A stretch of 64,000 nt of DNA from Tenacibaculum mesophilum. GTDB taxonomy: Bacteria > Bacteroidota > Bacteroidia > Flavobacteriales > Flavobacteriaceae. The position numbers and the translations under genes are program-made. The notes under the pieces were generated by a model, which was not told where the DNA came from, did no database searches, and saw nothing but the letters and a program-made list of their open reading frames with translations. Positions within the stretch are counted from its first letter, which is position 1; each line of letters opens with the position of its first letter. Positions 44,788 through 53,583 of this stretch are shown in pieces. The stretch lies in assembly GCF_003867075.1 (NCBI RefSeq), contig NZ_CP032544.1:62001-126000 (forward strand), read 5' to 3'.

Positions 44788-45045
44788 TTATTTTATAATT
44801 GAGTTTACTAGTTTAATATATTCTTTTTTTGCTTCTGGCTCACTCATACCTCTAAGCTGCATCCAAGCATTAAATTTAAAGGCATTTCGTAAGTCACTAT
44901 TATCATTAAATGTAAACCTGTCTCCTTTTACAGCTTGTTTATAGTAAGCATATAAACGTAGCATAACATCAGGAGGAAGCTTTTCCTCTAGTTTAGATGC
45001 TTTTTGATAAGCTTCTTTAAACTTTAAATCTAAATCATCTTTCAT
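44788..45045 (-). CDS. Acyl-CoA-binding protein
   Basis: An 85-residue four-helix protein: DLKFKEAYQKASKLEEKLPP, DVMLRLYAYYKQAVKGD, and FNAWMQLRGMSEPEAKKEYI. These match the ACBP helices (LYxxYKQAxxGD and W..GMS..EA...YI). It would bind and protect long-chain acyl-CoA in the cytoplasm. It lies between cdsA and the YceI lipoprotein in a lipid-linked run, with 26 bp to cdsA. Complete for the family. Confidence 0.93.
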   Translation of the reverse strand: MKDDLDLKFKEAYQKASKLEEKLPPDVMLRLYAYYKQAVKGDRFTFNDNSDLRNAFKFNAWMQLRGMSEPEAKKEYIKLVNSIIK

Positions 45046-45071
45046 AATTGAGGTTTGTGCCTATAGATAGT

Positions 45072-45866
45072 TTACATTATGTAATGAATGTACAAATATA
45101 CGAAGGGAGCAAGGAAAAACAAGCTGTCTAGCCTATCTAATAAGCCTCCATGACCTGGCATAATTGTACCACTATCTTTCACGTTAGCTTGTCTTTTAAA
45201 CTTAGATTCTACTAAATCCCCTAAAGAACCAAAAATAGCAACTATGATAGCAATGACTATCCAGTTTAAGATAGAAAAAATTCCAGAGTATTGACCAATA
45301 GCAAAACCTGCAATTATTGAAAATAATAAACCGCCTATAAACCCTTCAATTGTTTTTTTAGGAGATACTTTTTCAAATAATTTTCGTTTTCCAAAATTTT
45401 TACCCACTAAAAAGGCAAAACTATCATTAGTCCAAATAATAAATATTATATAAATAACTATGTTTGGATGATAAGAACCATTAATGAAAGGAAGGTTCAT
45501 TAAGAAGTAAAATGGTAATACTAAATATATAACTTGTAAAAAAAGTTTTTTAGCTAAAGTATCTGTTTTAATTAGTTTGGAGCTAATAAGTAAATAAATC
45601 AAAGCAGTAGATCCAACTATAGTAATGCCAAATAAAAAATCAGTGTACTTAAAAGTTGTATTCTTAAAAGTTAAATAAACAACACTAGCTAAAAGTATAT
45701 ATGGAATTATATTTTTTGTTTGTATAATTTTAGAAAGTTCCCAAATACAAACAGTAGCAAACAAAGCAAGTAATCCTATGTATGTTTCTGCAGAAAAAAG
45801 AATAGCAGAAATAAATAGAATAGCATAAACAAGTGCGGAAAGACTTCTTACAAAAAGGTTAGACAT
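45072..45866 (-). CDS. cdsA: Phosphatidate cytidylyltransferase
   Basis: A 264-residue integral membrane enzyme that makes CDP-diacylglycerol from phosphatidate and CTP. The signature is complete at the C-terminus: VSPKKTIEGFIGG, IVAIFGSLGDLVESKFKRQA, and KDSGTIMPGHGGLLDRLDSL. About seven hydrophobic helices precede or surround it. It follows the LUD gene by only 3 bp, and the ftsH gene before that, so it is part of one cotranscribed run. Confidence 0.96.
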   Translation of the reverse strand: MSNLFVRSLSALVYAILFISAILFSAETYIGLLALFATVCIWELSKIIQTKNIIPYILLASVVYLTFKNTTFKYTDFLFGITIVGSTALIYLLISSKLIKTDTLAKKLFLQVIYLVLPFYFLMNLPFINGSYHPNIVIYIIFIIWTNDSFAFLVGKNFGKRKLFEKVSPKKTIEGFIGGLLFSIIAGFAIGQYSGIFSILNWIVIAIIVAIFGSLGDLVESKFKRQANVKDSGTIMPGHGGLLDRLDSLFFLAPFVYLYIHYIM

Positions 45867-45869
45867 ATT

Positions 45870-46460
45870 TTAAAGGTCTTCAAAGAGCAGCAAATATAAA
45901 TCTTTTGTGTTATTATTACCATAACTCAAAAAATTATCATCCTCAACTTCAAATTTATAATTCTTAACAGAACTGATATTTGTTGGAATATTACCGCTAA
46001 AATGTGTTTTAATACCTGTTAATCCTTCTCCAGTGTTTTTTACAAGCTGGCTCGTAGTTGCATAAACTATAAAATGTTTAGAAAGAGAAGCTATTTTATG
46101 ACTGCCTAATTGATTGGATGAAAATAAAATTTCTCCTTTATCGGCAATTAAATGTTCACAAGAAGTAAAAAAAGGTACAGATTCTGAGGAATAGTTTTGT
46201 ACAGAAATATCAATTTTTTCAGTAATCTTTAATAAATCAAAATCGGTACAAGTAATTTTGCGCCAATTGTTTTCTTGTAAGATGTTCTTTAAATTATTAC
46301 TTACTTCGTTTATTGATGTACAGTATAAAAATTTTCCTCCTTTATTAATAAAATGATGAACAAAAGAATCATCTAAAGACAAATAAACTTCTTGTTCGTT
46401 GGCTTTTTTTTCTTTAGATGATTCTTGATATATTTTAAATATTTTTTTGAAAAAATTCAT
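45870..46460 (-). CDS. LUD-domain (LutC/YkgG-like) protein
   Basis: A 196-residue soluble protein. The LUD core is seen in FFTSCEHLIADKGEILFSSN, LSKHFIVYATTSQLVKNTGE and a C-terminal LYLLLFEDL. In flavobacteria this gene usually sits between ftsH and cdsA. LutC paralogues act in lactate oxidation, but here no LutA or LutB is nearby, so its role is unknown. Twelve bp follow the ftsH gene stop and 3 bp precede cdsA. Confidence 0.85.
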   Translation of the reverse strand: MNFFKKIFKIYQESSKEKKANEQEVYLSLDDSFVHHFINKGGKFLYCTSINEVSNNLKNILQENNWRKITCTDFDLLKITEKIDISVQNYSSESVPFFTSCEHLIADKGEILFSSNQLGSHKIASLSKHFIVYATTSQLVKNTGEGLTGIKTHFSGNIPTNISSVKNYKFEVEDDNFLSYGNNNTKDLYLLLFEDL

Positions 46461-46471
46461 TAAAATAAAAA

Positions 46472-48397
46472 CTATTCTTCTGTTGTAATTTGAGGTTTTT
46501 CTTCTTTTCCAAAAGGTCTGTCTCCAAATATTTTTACTAAATCGTCTTTAAATATAACTTCTTTTTCAAGTAATAAATCAGCTAATTCAGTTAATTTATC
46601 TCTGTTTTGATCTAGTATGTCAACAGCTCTTTTGTATTGATTCTCTATTATTTCAGAGATTTCTTCATCAATTTTTTGTGCAGTTGCTTCACTGTATGGT
46701 TTTACAAATGAATCATTACCTGAAGAATCATAGTAAGTAACGTTTCCTACTTTATCATTTAAGCCATAAACAGTAACCATAGCTCGAGCTTGTTTAGTAA
46801 CCTTTTCTAAATCACTTAACGCTCCAGTTGAGATTTTATTAAAAATTAGTTTTTCAGCTGCTCTACCTCCCATAGTAGCACACATCTCATCAAGCATTTG
46901 TTCTGTTTGAACAATTTTTCTCTCTTCAGGAAGGTACCAAGCAGCTCCTAACGATTGACCACGAGGAACAATAGTTACTTTTACTAAAGGGGCAGCATGT
47001 TCTAACATCCAACTAACAGTTGCGTGACCAGCTTCATGAAAAGCAATTACTTTCTTTTCTTTAGGAGTAATAACCTTATTTTTCTTTTCTAATCCACCTA
47101 CGATTCTATCAACAGCATCTAAAAAGTCTTGATGTTCAATAGCTTCTTTACCTTTTCTAGCAGCAATTAAAGCGGCTTCATTACACAAGTTAGCGATATC
47201 TGCACCTGAGAATCCAGGTGTTTGTTGTGCTAAAAATTCTAAATCGGCATTAGCAGCTAATTTCAAAGGTTTAATGTGAACCTCAAAAATTTCTCTACGT
47301 TCGTGTAGGTCTGGTAAGTCAACATAAATTTGACGATCAAAACGACCAGCACGCATCAAAGCTTTGTCTAATACATCAGCGCGGTTGGTAGCAGCTAATA
47401 CAATTACATTAGTATCAGTACCAAAACCATCCATTTCAGTTAATAATTGGTTTAAGGTATTCTCACGTTCGTCATTACCACCAGTCATACTGTTCTTACC
47501 TCTAGCACGTCCAATAGCATCAATTTCATCAATAAAAATGATTGAAGGAGATTTTTGTTGTGCTTGTTTAAATAAGTCACGTACACGTGAGGCACCAACA
47601 CCAACAAACATTTCAACAAAATCTGAACCAGATAAAGAGAAAAAAGGAACTCCAGCTTCACCAGCAACAGCTTTTGCTAATAAGGTTTTACCTGTACCAG
47701 GAGGTCCTACTAATAAAGCTCCTTTAGGAATTTTACCTCCTAATTTGGTGTATTTTTCAGGGCTCTTTAAGAAGTCTACAATTTCTTGAACTTCTTCTTT
47801 AGCACCTTCTAAGCCAGCTACATTTTTAAAGGTAGTTTTAACTTTAGTGTTTTCGTCAAAAAGCTTAGCTTTAGATTTACCAATGTTAAAAATTTGCCCT
47901 CCAGCACCACCGCCTCCAGCAGCACCAGACATTCTTCTCATAAAGAAAAGCCAAATAACAATCAATAAAATAAAAGGAAGGAAGCTAATAATGGTATCCA
48001 TCATGCTAGTCCTTTCAACATTAACTTTATCGAAGTCAAGATTTTTATCCTCTTTTTCTTTGTTAATTTCATTTTCAAAATTTTGTAAATCACCAAAGTT
48101 GTAAGTGTAAAGAGGAGATCCTTTTCTGTAAAATGGAGAATCTGCTAGTTTTTTATGCTCTTCTTTTTTCTCAGCTTCAGGCTTTAAAAATATTTGAGCA
48201 ACATTATTGTTTTCTACAACGATTTCTTTAATATCGTTTGCTTGAAGAATTTTGGTAAACTCGTTTTTTGTAATATTACGAGAACCTAAATTACCAGAAT
48301 TAAAAAAGCTTAATCCTAGTAGGATAACTATTATTGGTATGTATAGCCAAAATGAATTAAAACTAAATTTTGGCGCATTTTTTTTATTATCACTCAT
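46472..48397 (-). CDS. ftsH: ATP-dependent zinc metalloprotease FtsH
   Basis: A 641-residue membrane protease. Two N-terminal helices flank a periplasmic domain; then a Gly-rich SGAAGGGGAGGQIFNIGKSK linker, AAA+ Walker A LLVGPPGTGKTLLAKAVAGE, Walker B IIFIDEIDAIGRARG, arginine-finger helix and the peptidase motif HEAGHATVSW. It degrades membrane and regulatory proteins; all catalytic parts are present. It starts 26 bp after rsfS and is followed by LUD and cdsA. Confidence 0.97.
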   Translation of the reverse strand: MSDNKKNAPKFSFNSFWLYIPIIVILLGLSFFNSGNLGSRNITKNEFTKILQANDIKEIVVENNNVAQIFLKPEAEKKEEHKKLADSPFYRKGSPLYTYNFGDLQNFENEINKEKEDKNLDFDKVNVERTSMMDTIISFLPFILLIVIWLFFMRRMSGAAGGGGAGGQIFNIGKSKAKLFDENTKVKTTFKNVAGLEGAKEEVQEIVDFLKSPEKYTKLGGKIPKGALLVGPPGTGKTLLAKAVAGEAGVPFFSLSGSDFVEMFVGVGASRVRDLFKQAQQKSPSIIFIDEIDAIGRARGKNSMTGGNDERENTLNQLLTEMDGFGTDTNVIVLAATNRADVLDKALMRAGRFDRQIYVDLPDLHERREIFEVHIKPLKLAANADLEFLAQQTPGFSGADIANLCNEAALIAARKGKEAIEHQDFLDAVDRIVGGLEKKNKVITPKEKKVIAFHEAGHATVSWMLEHAAPLVKVTIVPRGQSLGAAWYLPEERKIVQTEQMLDEMCATMGGRAAEKLIFNKISTGALSDLEKVTKQARAMVTVYGLNDKVGNVTYYDSSGNDSFVKPYSEATAQKIDEEISEIIENQYKRAVDILDQNRDKLTELADLLLEKEVIFKDDLVKIFGDRPFGKEEKPQITTEE

Positions 48398-48422
48398 AAA
48401 AAGGTGTATAAAATGTTAGCAA

Positions 48423-48791
48423 TTATGCTGGGTTGATTTCTGTAATTTTTGCATCTCCCCAAAGGCTTTCAATATCGTAAAATTCACGAACTTGTTTTTG
48501 AAAGATGTGTACAACAACATTTACGTAATCCATAAGAACCCATTCAGAGTTTCCTTGCCCTTCAATGTGCCAAGGTTTATCTTTTAGTTCTTTACTTACT
48601 ATTTTTTGTACAGAGCCGGAAATGGCATTAACTTGTGTGTTCGAATTAGCAGAACAAACTACAAAATAATCACAAACAGTGTTTTCTATCTCTCTTAGAT
48701 CTAGTAATTGGATATCTTCTCCTTTTACATCATCAATCCCTTTAATAATCACAGCTAAAAGATCGTCTGTGTTTGTTTGTTTTATTGTCAT
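48423..48791 (-). CDS. rsfS: Ribosomal silencing factor RsfS
   Basis: A 122-residue protein of the RsfS/DUF143 family: DCYFVVCSANSNTQVNAISG-like DYFVVCSANSNTQVNAI, KPWHIEGQGNSEWVLMDYVN and VVHIFQKQVREFYDIESLWG. It binds the large ribosomal subunit and blocks subunit joining when nutrients are low. First of the minus-strand run; divergent from birA with 86 bp between, which probably holds both promoters. Confidence 0.96.
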   Translation of the reverse strand: MTIKQTNTDDLLAVIIKGIDDVKGEDIQLLDLREIENTVCDYFVVCSANSNTQVNAISGSVQKIVSKELKDKPWHIEGQGNSEWVLMDYVNVVVHIFQKQVREFYDIESLWGDAKITEINPA

Positions 48792-48877
48792 TAAAAAAAA
48801 TTAAGTTTTAGCAAAGTTATTATTTTTTTGCGAGTAATTTATGTAATATTGATACTTGTTTTACACGCTAAATTCAT

Positions 48878-49615
48878 ATGAAAATAATCAAACTTAATGC
48901 CATCGACTCTACCAACAGTTTTTTAAAGAATATGGTGTCAAAAGTGGTAGTTGATGATTTTACGGTGGTAGTCGCAAAAACACAAACTAAAGGTAGAGGT
49001 CAAATCAATTCTGAATGGGTTGTTGAAGAGGGGAAAAACCTTACTTTTAGTGTGTTTTCAAGGTTTGTAGGGTTAAATATTCGAGAGCACAAGTACTTAA
49101 ATTTTAGTGTTTCATTAAGTGTTTTTCAAGCTTTAAAAGCATTAAGAATACCAAACTTGTCGGTAAAATGGCCAAACGACATTCTGTCAGGAAATAAAAA
49201 AATAGTGGGTATATTAATTGAAAATACTCTTAAAGGGAATGATTTAGTGTCTTCTGTAATTGGTATAGGGGTCAATGTAAATCAAGCATCATTTCCCGAA
49301 AATTTACCAAATGCGTCTTCTATAAAAATGATTCTAGGAAAAGAGTTTGATTTAGAAACGTTGCTAGAAAGCATTTTAATGAAGCTAAAAGATTATTTTA
49401 ATCTCTTAGAAAAAAAAGAATATGACTTACTAGAAAAGGCTTACTTAAAAGTATTGTATAAAAAAAATGTTCCAACAATGTTTAAAAATAGTCAGAACAC
49501 TTTATTTATGGGGAAAATTATTGGAGTTTCAAAAAGTGGAAACCTCCAAATAGAATTAGAAAACGAAACGATTCAAGAATTTGGTTTGAAAGAAGTTTCG
49601 TTTGCTACTTTATAA
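48878..49615 (+). CDS. birA: Biotin--[acetyl-CoA-carboxylase] ligase
   Basis: A 245-residue biotin ligase with the catalytic core only: QTKGRGQINSEWVVEEGKNL, the lysine-containing VKWPNDILSGNKKIVGILIE, and a C-terminal cap domain (IGVSKSGNLQIELENETIQE). The N-terminal DNA-binding domain seen in E. coli BirA is absent, as in other flavobacteria, so it attaches biotin but does not regulate. It overlaps the convergent SRPBCC gene by 6 bp. Confidence 0.95.
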   Translation: MKIIKLNAIDSTNSFLKNMVSKVVVDDFTVVVAKTQTKGRGQINSEWVVEEGKNLTFSVFSRFVGLNIREHKYLNFSVSLSVFQALKALRIPNLSVKWPNDILSGNKKIVGILIENTLKGNDLVSSVIGIGVNVNQASFPENLPNASSIKMILGKEFDLETLLESILMKLKDYFNLLEKKEYDLLEKAYLKVLYKKNVPTMFKNSQNTLFMGKIIGVSKSGNLQIELENETIQEFGLKEVSFATL

Positions 49616-49999
49616 CTTTTCTAAATTTTCAGTTAATGTACCTATAAACTTTGTTAAAGGAGCTTTAACCATCATAGCCATCATAGCATTAAATTCGCCA
49701 TTAAACTTTAAAGTAACTTTACTTTCACTATCGTTAATTTCATTAATATCAGCAGCTAATGTAAAAGGTAGTTTACTGCTTGCAGCGCCTAAAGTAACAT
49801 TAGAATATTCTGTTTTTTCTTTCATGATTAAGCGAATTTCTGGCATACCTTTTAAACCAAAAATAAAGCTGTCACCATCAACCTCAAATTTTTGAGTGTT
49901 TTCAGGCATTAGTTGTTCAAAGTTTTCTAATTTAGTTAGAAATTCAAATAAATCTTTAGATGATTTTTTTACAGTAACTGTATTTCCTTCTATATTCAT
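49610..49999 (-). CDS. SRPBCC (START-like) family protein
   Basis: About 129 residues from ATG 49999 (MNIEGNTVTVKKSSKDLFEF); the longer in-frame start overlaps pyrE. Fold features are an initial strand with VKKSSKDLFEFLTKLENFEQ, central strands KFEVDGDSFIFGLKGMPEIR and SKVTLKFNGEFNAMMAMMVK, and a C-terminal helix APLTKFIGTLTENLEKL. Such proteins bind hydrophobic ligands in a cavity; the ligand is unknown. It follows pyrE by 10 bp on the same strand and is probably co-transcribed. Confidence 0.85.
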   Translation of the reverse strand: MNIEGNTVTVKKSSKDLFEFLTKLENFEQLMPENTQKFEVDGDSFIFGLKGMPEIRLIMKEKTEYSNVTLGAASSKLPFTLAADINEINDSESKVTLKFNGEFNAMMAMMVKAPLTKFIGTLTENLEKL

Positions 50000-50009
50000 T
50001 GTTGTGCTG

Positions 50010-50660
50010 TTATTTATTGTTTTGATTCCATTCACTAGGGGCAATTCTCCAATCTTCTAATGTTCGAAGTTCTTCACTAGTAATATATTTACTATCTAAG
50101 GCTTGTTCTAATAAATGTTCATAATTACTCAAAGTAGTAAGTTCTACTTTATCATTTTTAAAATTCTCAGTGGCAATATTAAATCCGTAAGAAAAAATAG
50201 CTATCATTCCTTTTACATTGGTATGTGCTTCTTTAAGTGCTTTTACAGCATTTAAACTACTTTTTCCTGTACTAATTAAATCCTCAATCACTACAACGTT
50301 TTGACCACTTTCTATATGTCCTTCAATTTGATTTTGTCTACCATGTTTTTTGGGTTCTGGTCTAACGTACACAAAAGGTACTCCAAGTTCTTGAGCAACT
50401 AATATACCAATAGCAATAGCACCAGTAGCAACACCTGCAATAACATCAGGTTTACCGTGTTTTTCTTCTACCAGTTTAGCAATTTCTTGTTTTAAAAAGT
50501 TTCTAACAGGAGGGTATGATAGCGTGATTCTATTGTCACAGTAAATAGGTGATTTCCAGCCAGAAGCCCATGTGAAAGGTTCTTGGGGACTTAATTTTAT
50601 AGCCTTAATTTGCAAAAGAAGCTCGGCAGTTTTTTTTGCTGTATCTTTGTTAAAATCCAT
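50010..50660 (-). CDS. pyrE: Orotate phosphoribosyltransferase
   Basis: A 216-residue pyrimidine-synthesis enzyme which joins orotate to PRPP. The PRPP motif is VVVIEDLISTGKSS near residue 120. Substrate-region landmarks are FTWASGWKSPIYCDNR, YPPVRNFLKQEI, VIAGVATGAIAIG and the flexible-loop residues KKHGRQNQIEG. The start codon lies only 7 bp from the start codon of the divergent Nudix gene, so the two genes' promoters lie inside each other's coding sequence. Confidence 0.96.
   Translation of the reverse strand: MDFNKDTAKKTAELLLQIKAIKLSPQEPFTWASGWKSPIYCDNRITLSYPPVRNFLKQEIAKLVEEKHGKPDVIAGVATGAIAIGILVAQELGVPFVYVRPEPKKHGRQNQIEGHIESGQNVVVIEDLISTGKSSLNAVKALKEAHTNVKGMIAIFSYGFNIATENFKNDKVELTTLSNYEHLLEQALDSKYITSEELRTLEDWRIAPSEWNQNNK
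50642..50649 (+). promoter_or_regulatory. Probable -7 box of the Nudix gene inside pyrE
   Basis: TATCTTTG is a perfect TAnnTTTG match, 18 bp before the Nudix ATG, inside the first codons of pyrE on the other strand. TTTG at 50609 is too far (29 bp) to be a standard -33. Confidence 0.4.
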
Positions 50661-50667
50661 AGCGCAA

Positions 50668-51273
50668 ATGTATAAAGTTTTTGTTAATGATAAACCAATA
50701 ATCTTTACAACTTCATTTAAAAATGAAGAAGATTTTCCAGTTTATATTTACAAAAATACAATTATTCAAGAACTTATTTATAAGTTAAAAGTAGGTAAGT
50801 TAAACGGTTTTTATATCTATTCTAATAATTTAATAGAAGATTGGAAAGATTTTAAGGTTAAATTTAAAGTAATAATTGCTGCTGGAGGTTTGGTTTTAAA
50901 CGGAAGTAAAAAAGTATTGTTTATTTACAGAGGAAATAAATGGGATTTACCCAAAGGACGTATTGAGGAAGGAGAGAACTTAATGGAAGCAGCAATAAGA
51001 GAAGTGGAAGAAGAATGTGGTATTGAAAAACTAATTATTAATAAAGAACTCCTTATTACATACCATTTGTTTATACAACAAAATGAATATCGATTAAAAG
51101 AAACACACTGGTATTTAATGTTTTCTAATTATGAAGGAAGTTTAACCCCTCAATTAGAAGAAGGTATTACAAAAGCAGAGTTTAAAAATAAAAAAGAAAC
51201 AATTGAAGCATTACAGAATACATTTGCTAATATAGTAATGGTCTATGAATCTTATTTAGATAACATCGATTAA
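50668..51273 (+). CDS. Nudix hydrolase
   Basis: A 201-residue protein from ATG 50668 (MYKVFVNDKPIIFTT). The Nudix box is complete: GRIEEGENLMEAAIREVEEE followed by CGI, with the metal-binding REVEEE. The 70-residue N-terminal segment before it (FPVYIYKNTIIQELIYKLKV) is typical of flavobacterial Nudix proteins beside pyrE. Substrate unknown, probably a nucleoside diphosphate derivative. A longer in-frame start at 50572 inside pyrE is rejected. Confidence 0.92.
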   Translation: MYKVFVNDKPIIFTTSFKNEEDFPVYIYKNTIIQELIYKLKVGKLNGFYIYSNNLIEDWKDFKVKFKVIIAAGGLVLNGSKKVLFIYRGNKWDLPKGRIEEGENLMEAAIREVEEECGIEKLIINKELLITYHLFIQQNEYRLKETHWYLMFSNYEGSLTPQLEEGITKAEFKNKKETIEALQNTFANIVMVYESYLDNID

Positions 51274-51286
51274 TGACACTCTGTCA
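51274..51286. promoter_or_regulatory. Palindrome upstream of dnaK
   Basis: TGACACTCTGTCA is a 5-bp inverted repeat (TGACA / TGTCA) with a 3-bp centre, overlapping the Nudix stop codon and 124 bp before dnaK. CTGTCA recurs at 51315. It could bind a heat-shock regulator; this is inference. Confidence 0.3.
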
Positions 51287-51409
51287 TAAAAAATGATTGG
51301 TTTTGTGTCTTTTTCTGTCAAAATACAAATAAAAAACCAATGGCATACACTTTGACTAATACTACTCGTAAAATTGAATTTAAAACTTAAAAAAAGATAA
51401 ATAAAGATT

Positions 51410-53317
51410 ATGAGTAAAATTATAGGTATAGATTTAGGTACTACGAACTCATGTGTGTCTGTGATGGAAGGTAATGAGCCTGTAGTAATTCCAAATGCAG
51501 AAGGAAAAAGAACAACCCCTTCTATAGTTGCATTTGTAGAAGGAGGTGAACGTAAAGTAGGAGATCCTGCAAAGCGTCAAGCAGTAACAAACCCAACTAA
51601 AACAGTTTATTCTATTAAACGTTTTATGGGGAATAAATATTCTGAGTCTCAAAGAGAAGCAGAAAGAGTTCCTTATGAGGTAGCAAAAGGTGATAACGAT
51701 ACACCAAGAGTTAAAATTGATGATCGTATGTATACACCTCAGGAAATTTCTGCAATGATATTACAGAAAATGAAGAAAACTGCTGAAGATTACTTAGGTC
51801 AAGGAGTTTCTGAAGCTGTAATTACTGTGCCAGCATACTTTAACGATGCTCAACGTCAGGCAACTAAAGAAGCAGGAGAGATTGCAGGATTAAAAGTTCG
51901 TCGTATTATTAACGAGCCTACAGCTGCAGCTTTAGCTTATGGATTAGATAAAGCAAATGATGATAAGAAAATTGTAGTATTTGACTTTGGTGGAGGTACA
52001 CATGATGTTTCTATCCTAGAATTAGGAGATGGAGTATTTGAAGTATTAGCTACTGATGGAGATACGCACTTAGGAGGCGATGATGTAGATGAAAAAATCA
52101 TTAACTGGTTAGCAGATGAGTTTAATGCTGAAGAAAATATGGATTTACGTAAAGATCCTATGGCATTACAACGTTTAAAAGAAGCTGCTGAAAAAGCGAA
52201 GATAGAATTATCAAGCACAACTTCTACAGAAATTAACTTACCATATATCACTGCTACAGCTAGTGGACCAAAGCACTTGGTAAGAACGTTAAGTAGAGCT
52301 AAGTTTGAGCAATTAATTGACGATTTAGTAAAAAGAACTATCGAGCCTTGTCAAACAGCGTTAAAAAATGCTGATTTATCAACTTCTGATATCGATGAGA
52401 TTATCTTAGTAGGAGGTTCAACTCGTATTCCTGCAATTCAAGAAGCAGTTGAGAAGTTCTTCGGAAAAGCGCCAAGTAAAGGAGTAAATCCAGACGAAGT
52501 TGTATCGTTAGGAGCAGCAATTCAAGGAGGAGTGTTAACTGGTGATGTAAAAGACGTATTATTATTAGATGTAACACCATTATCATTAGGAATTGAAACA
52601 ATGGGTAATGTATTTACAAAGTTAATCGATGCAAATACAACCATTCCAACTAAAAAGTCGCAAGTATTCTCTACAGCAGTAGATAACCAACCATCAGTAG
52701 ATATTCACGTATTACAAGGTGAAAGAGCGATGGCAGCAGACAATAAAACAATTGGTCGTTTCCAATTAACAGATATTCCACCAGCACCAAGAGGAGTTCC
52801 TCAAATTGAAGTAACTTTTGATATTGATGCAAACGGAATCATCAACGTATCTGCAGCGGATAAAGCAACAGGTAAATCTCAAAACATCCGTATCGAAGCT
52901 TCTTCTGGATTAACAGATGAAGAAATTCAAAAGATGAAAGCAGATGCAGAAGCAAATGCAGATGCAGATGCAAAGGCTAAAGAAACTGCAGATAAAATTA
53001 ACGGAGCAGATTCCATGATTTTCCAAACTGAAAAGCAATTAAAAGAGTTTGGTGATAAATTATCAGCAGATAAGAAAGAACCAATCGAGGCTGCTTTAGA
53101 AGAGTTAAAGAAAGCACACGAATCTAAAGACCTTGCTGCTATCGATGCTGCAATGGAAAAGATTAACGAAGCTTGGAAAGTTGCTTCTGAAGAGATGTAT
53201 AAAGCACAACAAGATGCACAAGCAAATGGAGCTGGTGCGCAAGGAAGTGCAGATGCAGGAGCTTCAGCTGAAGGAGGAGATAATGTAGAAGATGTAGATT
53301 TTGAAGAAGTAAAATAA
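51410..53317 (+). CDS. dnaK: Chaperone DnaK (Hsp70)
   Basis: A 635-residue Hsp70. N-terminal signature [18 protein letters not shown], phosphate loop [14 protein letters not shown] (with H in place of the commoner T after GGG), and [20 protein letters not shown]. The substrate domain starts with [20 protein letters not shown], and the C-terminal tail ends in the acidic EDVDFEEVK. Cytoplasmic folding chaperone. DnaJ and GrpE are not adjacent; dnaK has its own terminator and is probably transcribed alone. Confidence 0.98.
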   Translation: MSKIIGIDLGTTNSCVSVMEGNEPVVIPNAEGKRTTPSIVAFVEGGERKVGDPAKRQAVTNPTKTVYSIKRFMGNKYSESQREAERVPYEVAKGDNDTPRVKIDDRMYTPQEISAMILQKMKKTAEDYLGQGVSEAVITVPAYFNDAQRQATKEAGEIAGLKVRRIINEPTAAALAYGLDKANDDKKIVVFDFGGGTHDVSILELGDGVFEVLATDGDTHLGGDDVDEKIINWLADEFNAEENMDLRKDPMALQRLKEAAEKAKIELSSTTSTEINLPYITATASGPKHLVRTLSRAKFEQLIDDLVKRTIEPCQTALKNADLSTSDIDEIILVGGSTRIPAIQEAVEKFFGKAPSKGVNPDEVVSLGAAIQGGVLTGDVKDVLLLDVTPLSLGIETMGNVFTKLIDANTTIPTKKSQVFSTAVDNQPSVDIHVLQGERAMAADNKTIGRFQLTDIPPAPRGVPQIEVTFDIDANGIINVSAADKATGKSQNIRIEASSGLTDEEIQKMKADAEANADADAKAKETADKINGADSMIFQTEKQLKEFGDKLSADKKEPIEAALEELKKAHESKDLAAIDAAMEKINEAWKVASEEMYKAQQDAQANGAGAQGSADAGASAEGGDNVEDVDFEEVK

Positions 53318-53583
53318 ATTTGATTGTATTATCCTAAAAAGCATTACAAGTTTTATTAGGACTGTAGATGTAAAAAAGCTCGTCATTTGACGGGCTTTTT
53401 TGCTTTTAAATAGATATTAGGTGTTTTAGAAAAAAAAAAAAGTGTTTTAGAAAAAGATAAAATCACTTCAGCAGTTTTTTCACTGTAAGAGGTGTCCTGT
53501 GTGTAATTTTACTTCCAATATAAGGGAGAAGTGCTTTATAACTATAAGGAAGCACAAAAAATAAATCAGAAAAATAAACACAC
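53318..53583. other. Intergenic region after dnaK
   Basis: Contains the dnaK terminator, then two direct copies of GTGTTTTAGAAAAA (53421-53434 and 53442-53455) around a poly-A run, and the untranslated leader of the lipoprotein gene. No gene seen. Confidence 0.5.
53372..53401 (+). terminator. dnaK terminator
   Basis: AAAAAAGCTCGTCA / TGACGGGCTTTTTT forms a 12-bp stem with one G-T pair, a TT loop and a T tail. Confidence 0.88.

Noticed and set aside
47364..48104. Plus-strand ORFs opposite ftsH
   Set aside because: Antisense shadows of a highly conserved coding gene; no start signals.
53421..53455. GTGTTTTAGAAAAA direct repeats as an attachment site or operator
   Set aside because: Only two copies in an A-rich region, with no nearby integrase or symmetric motif; slippage explains them.
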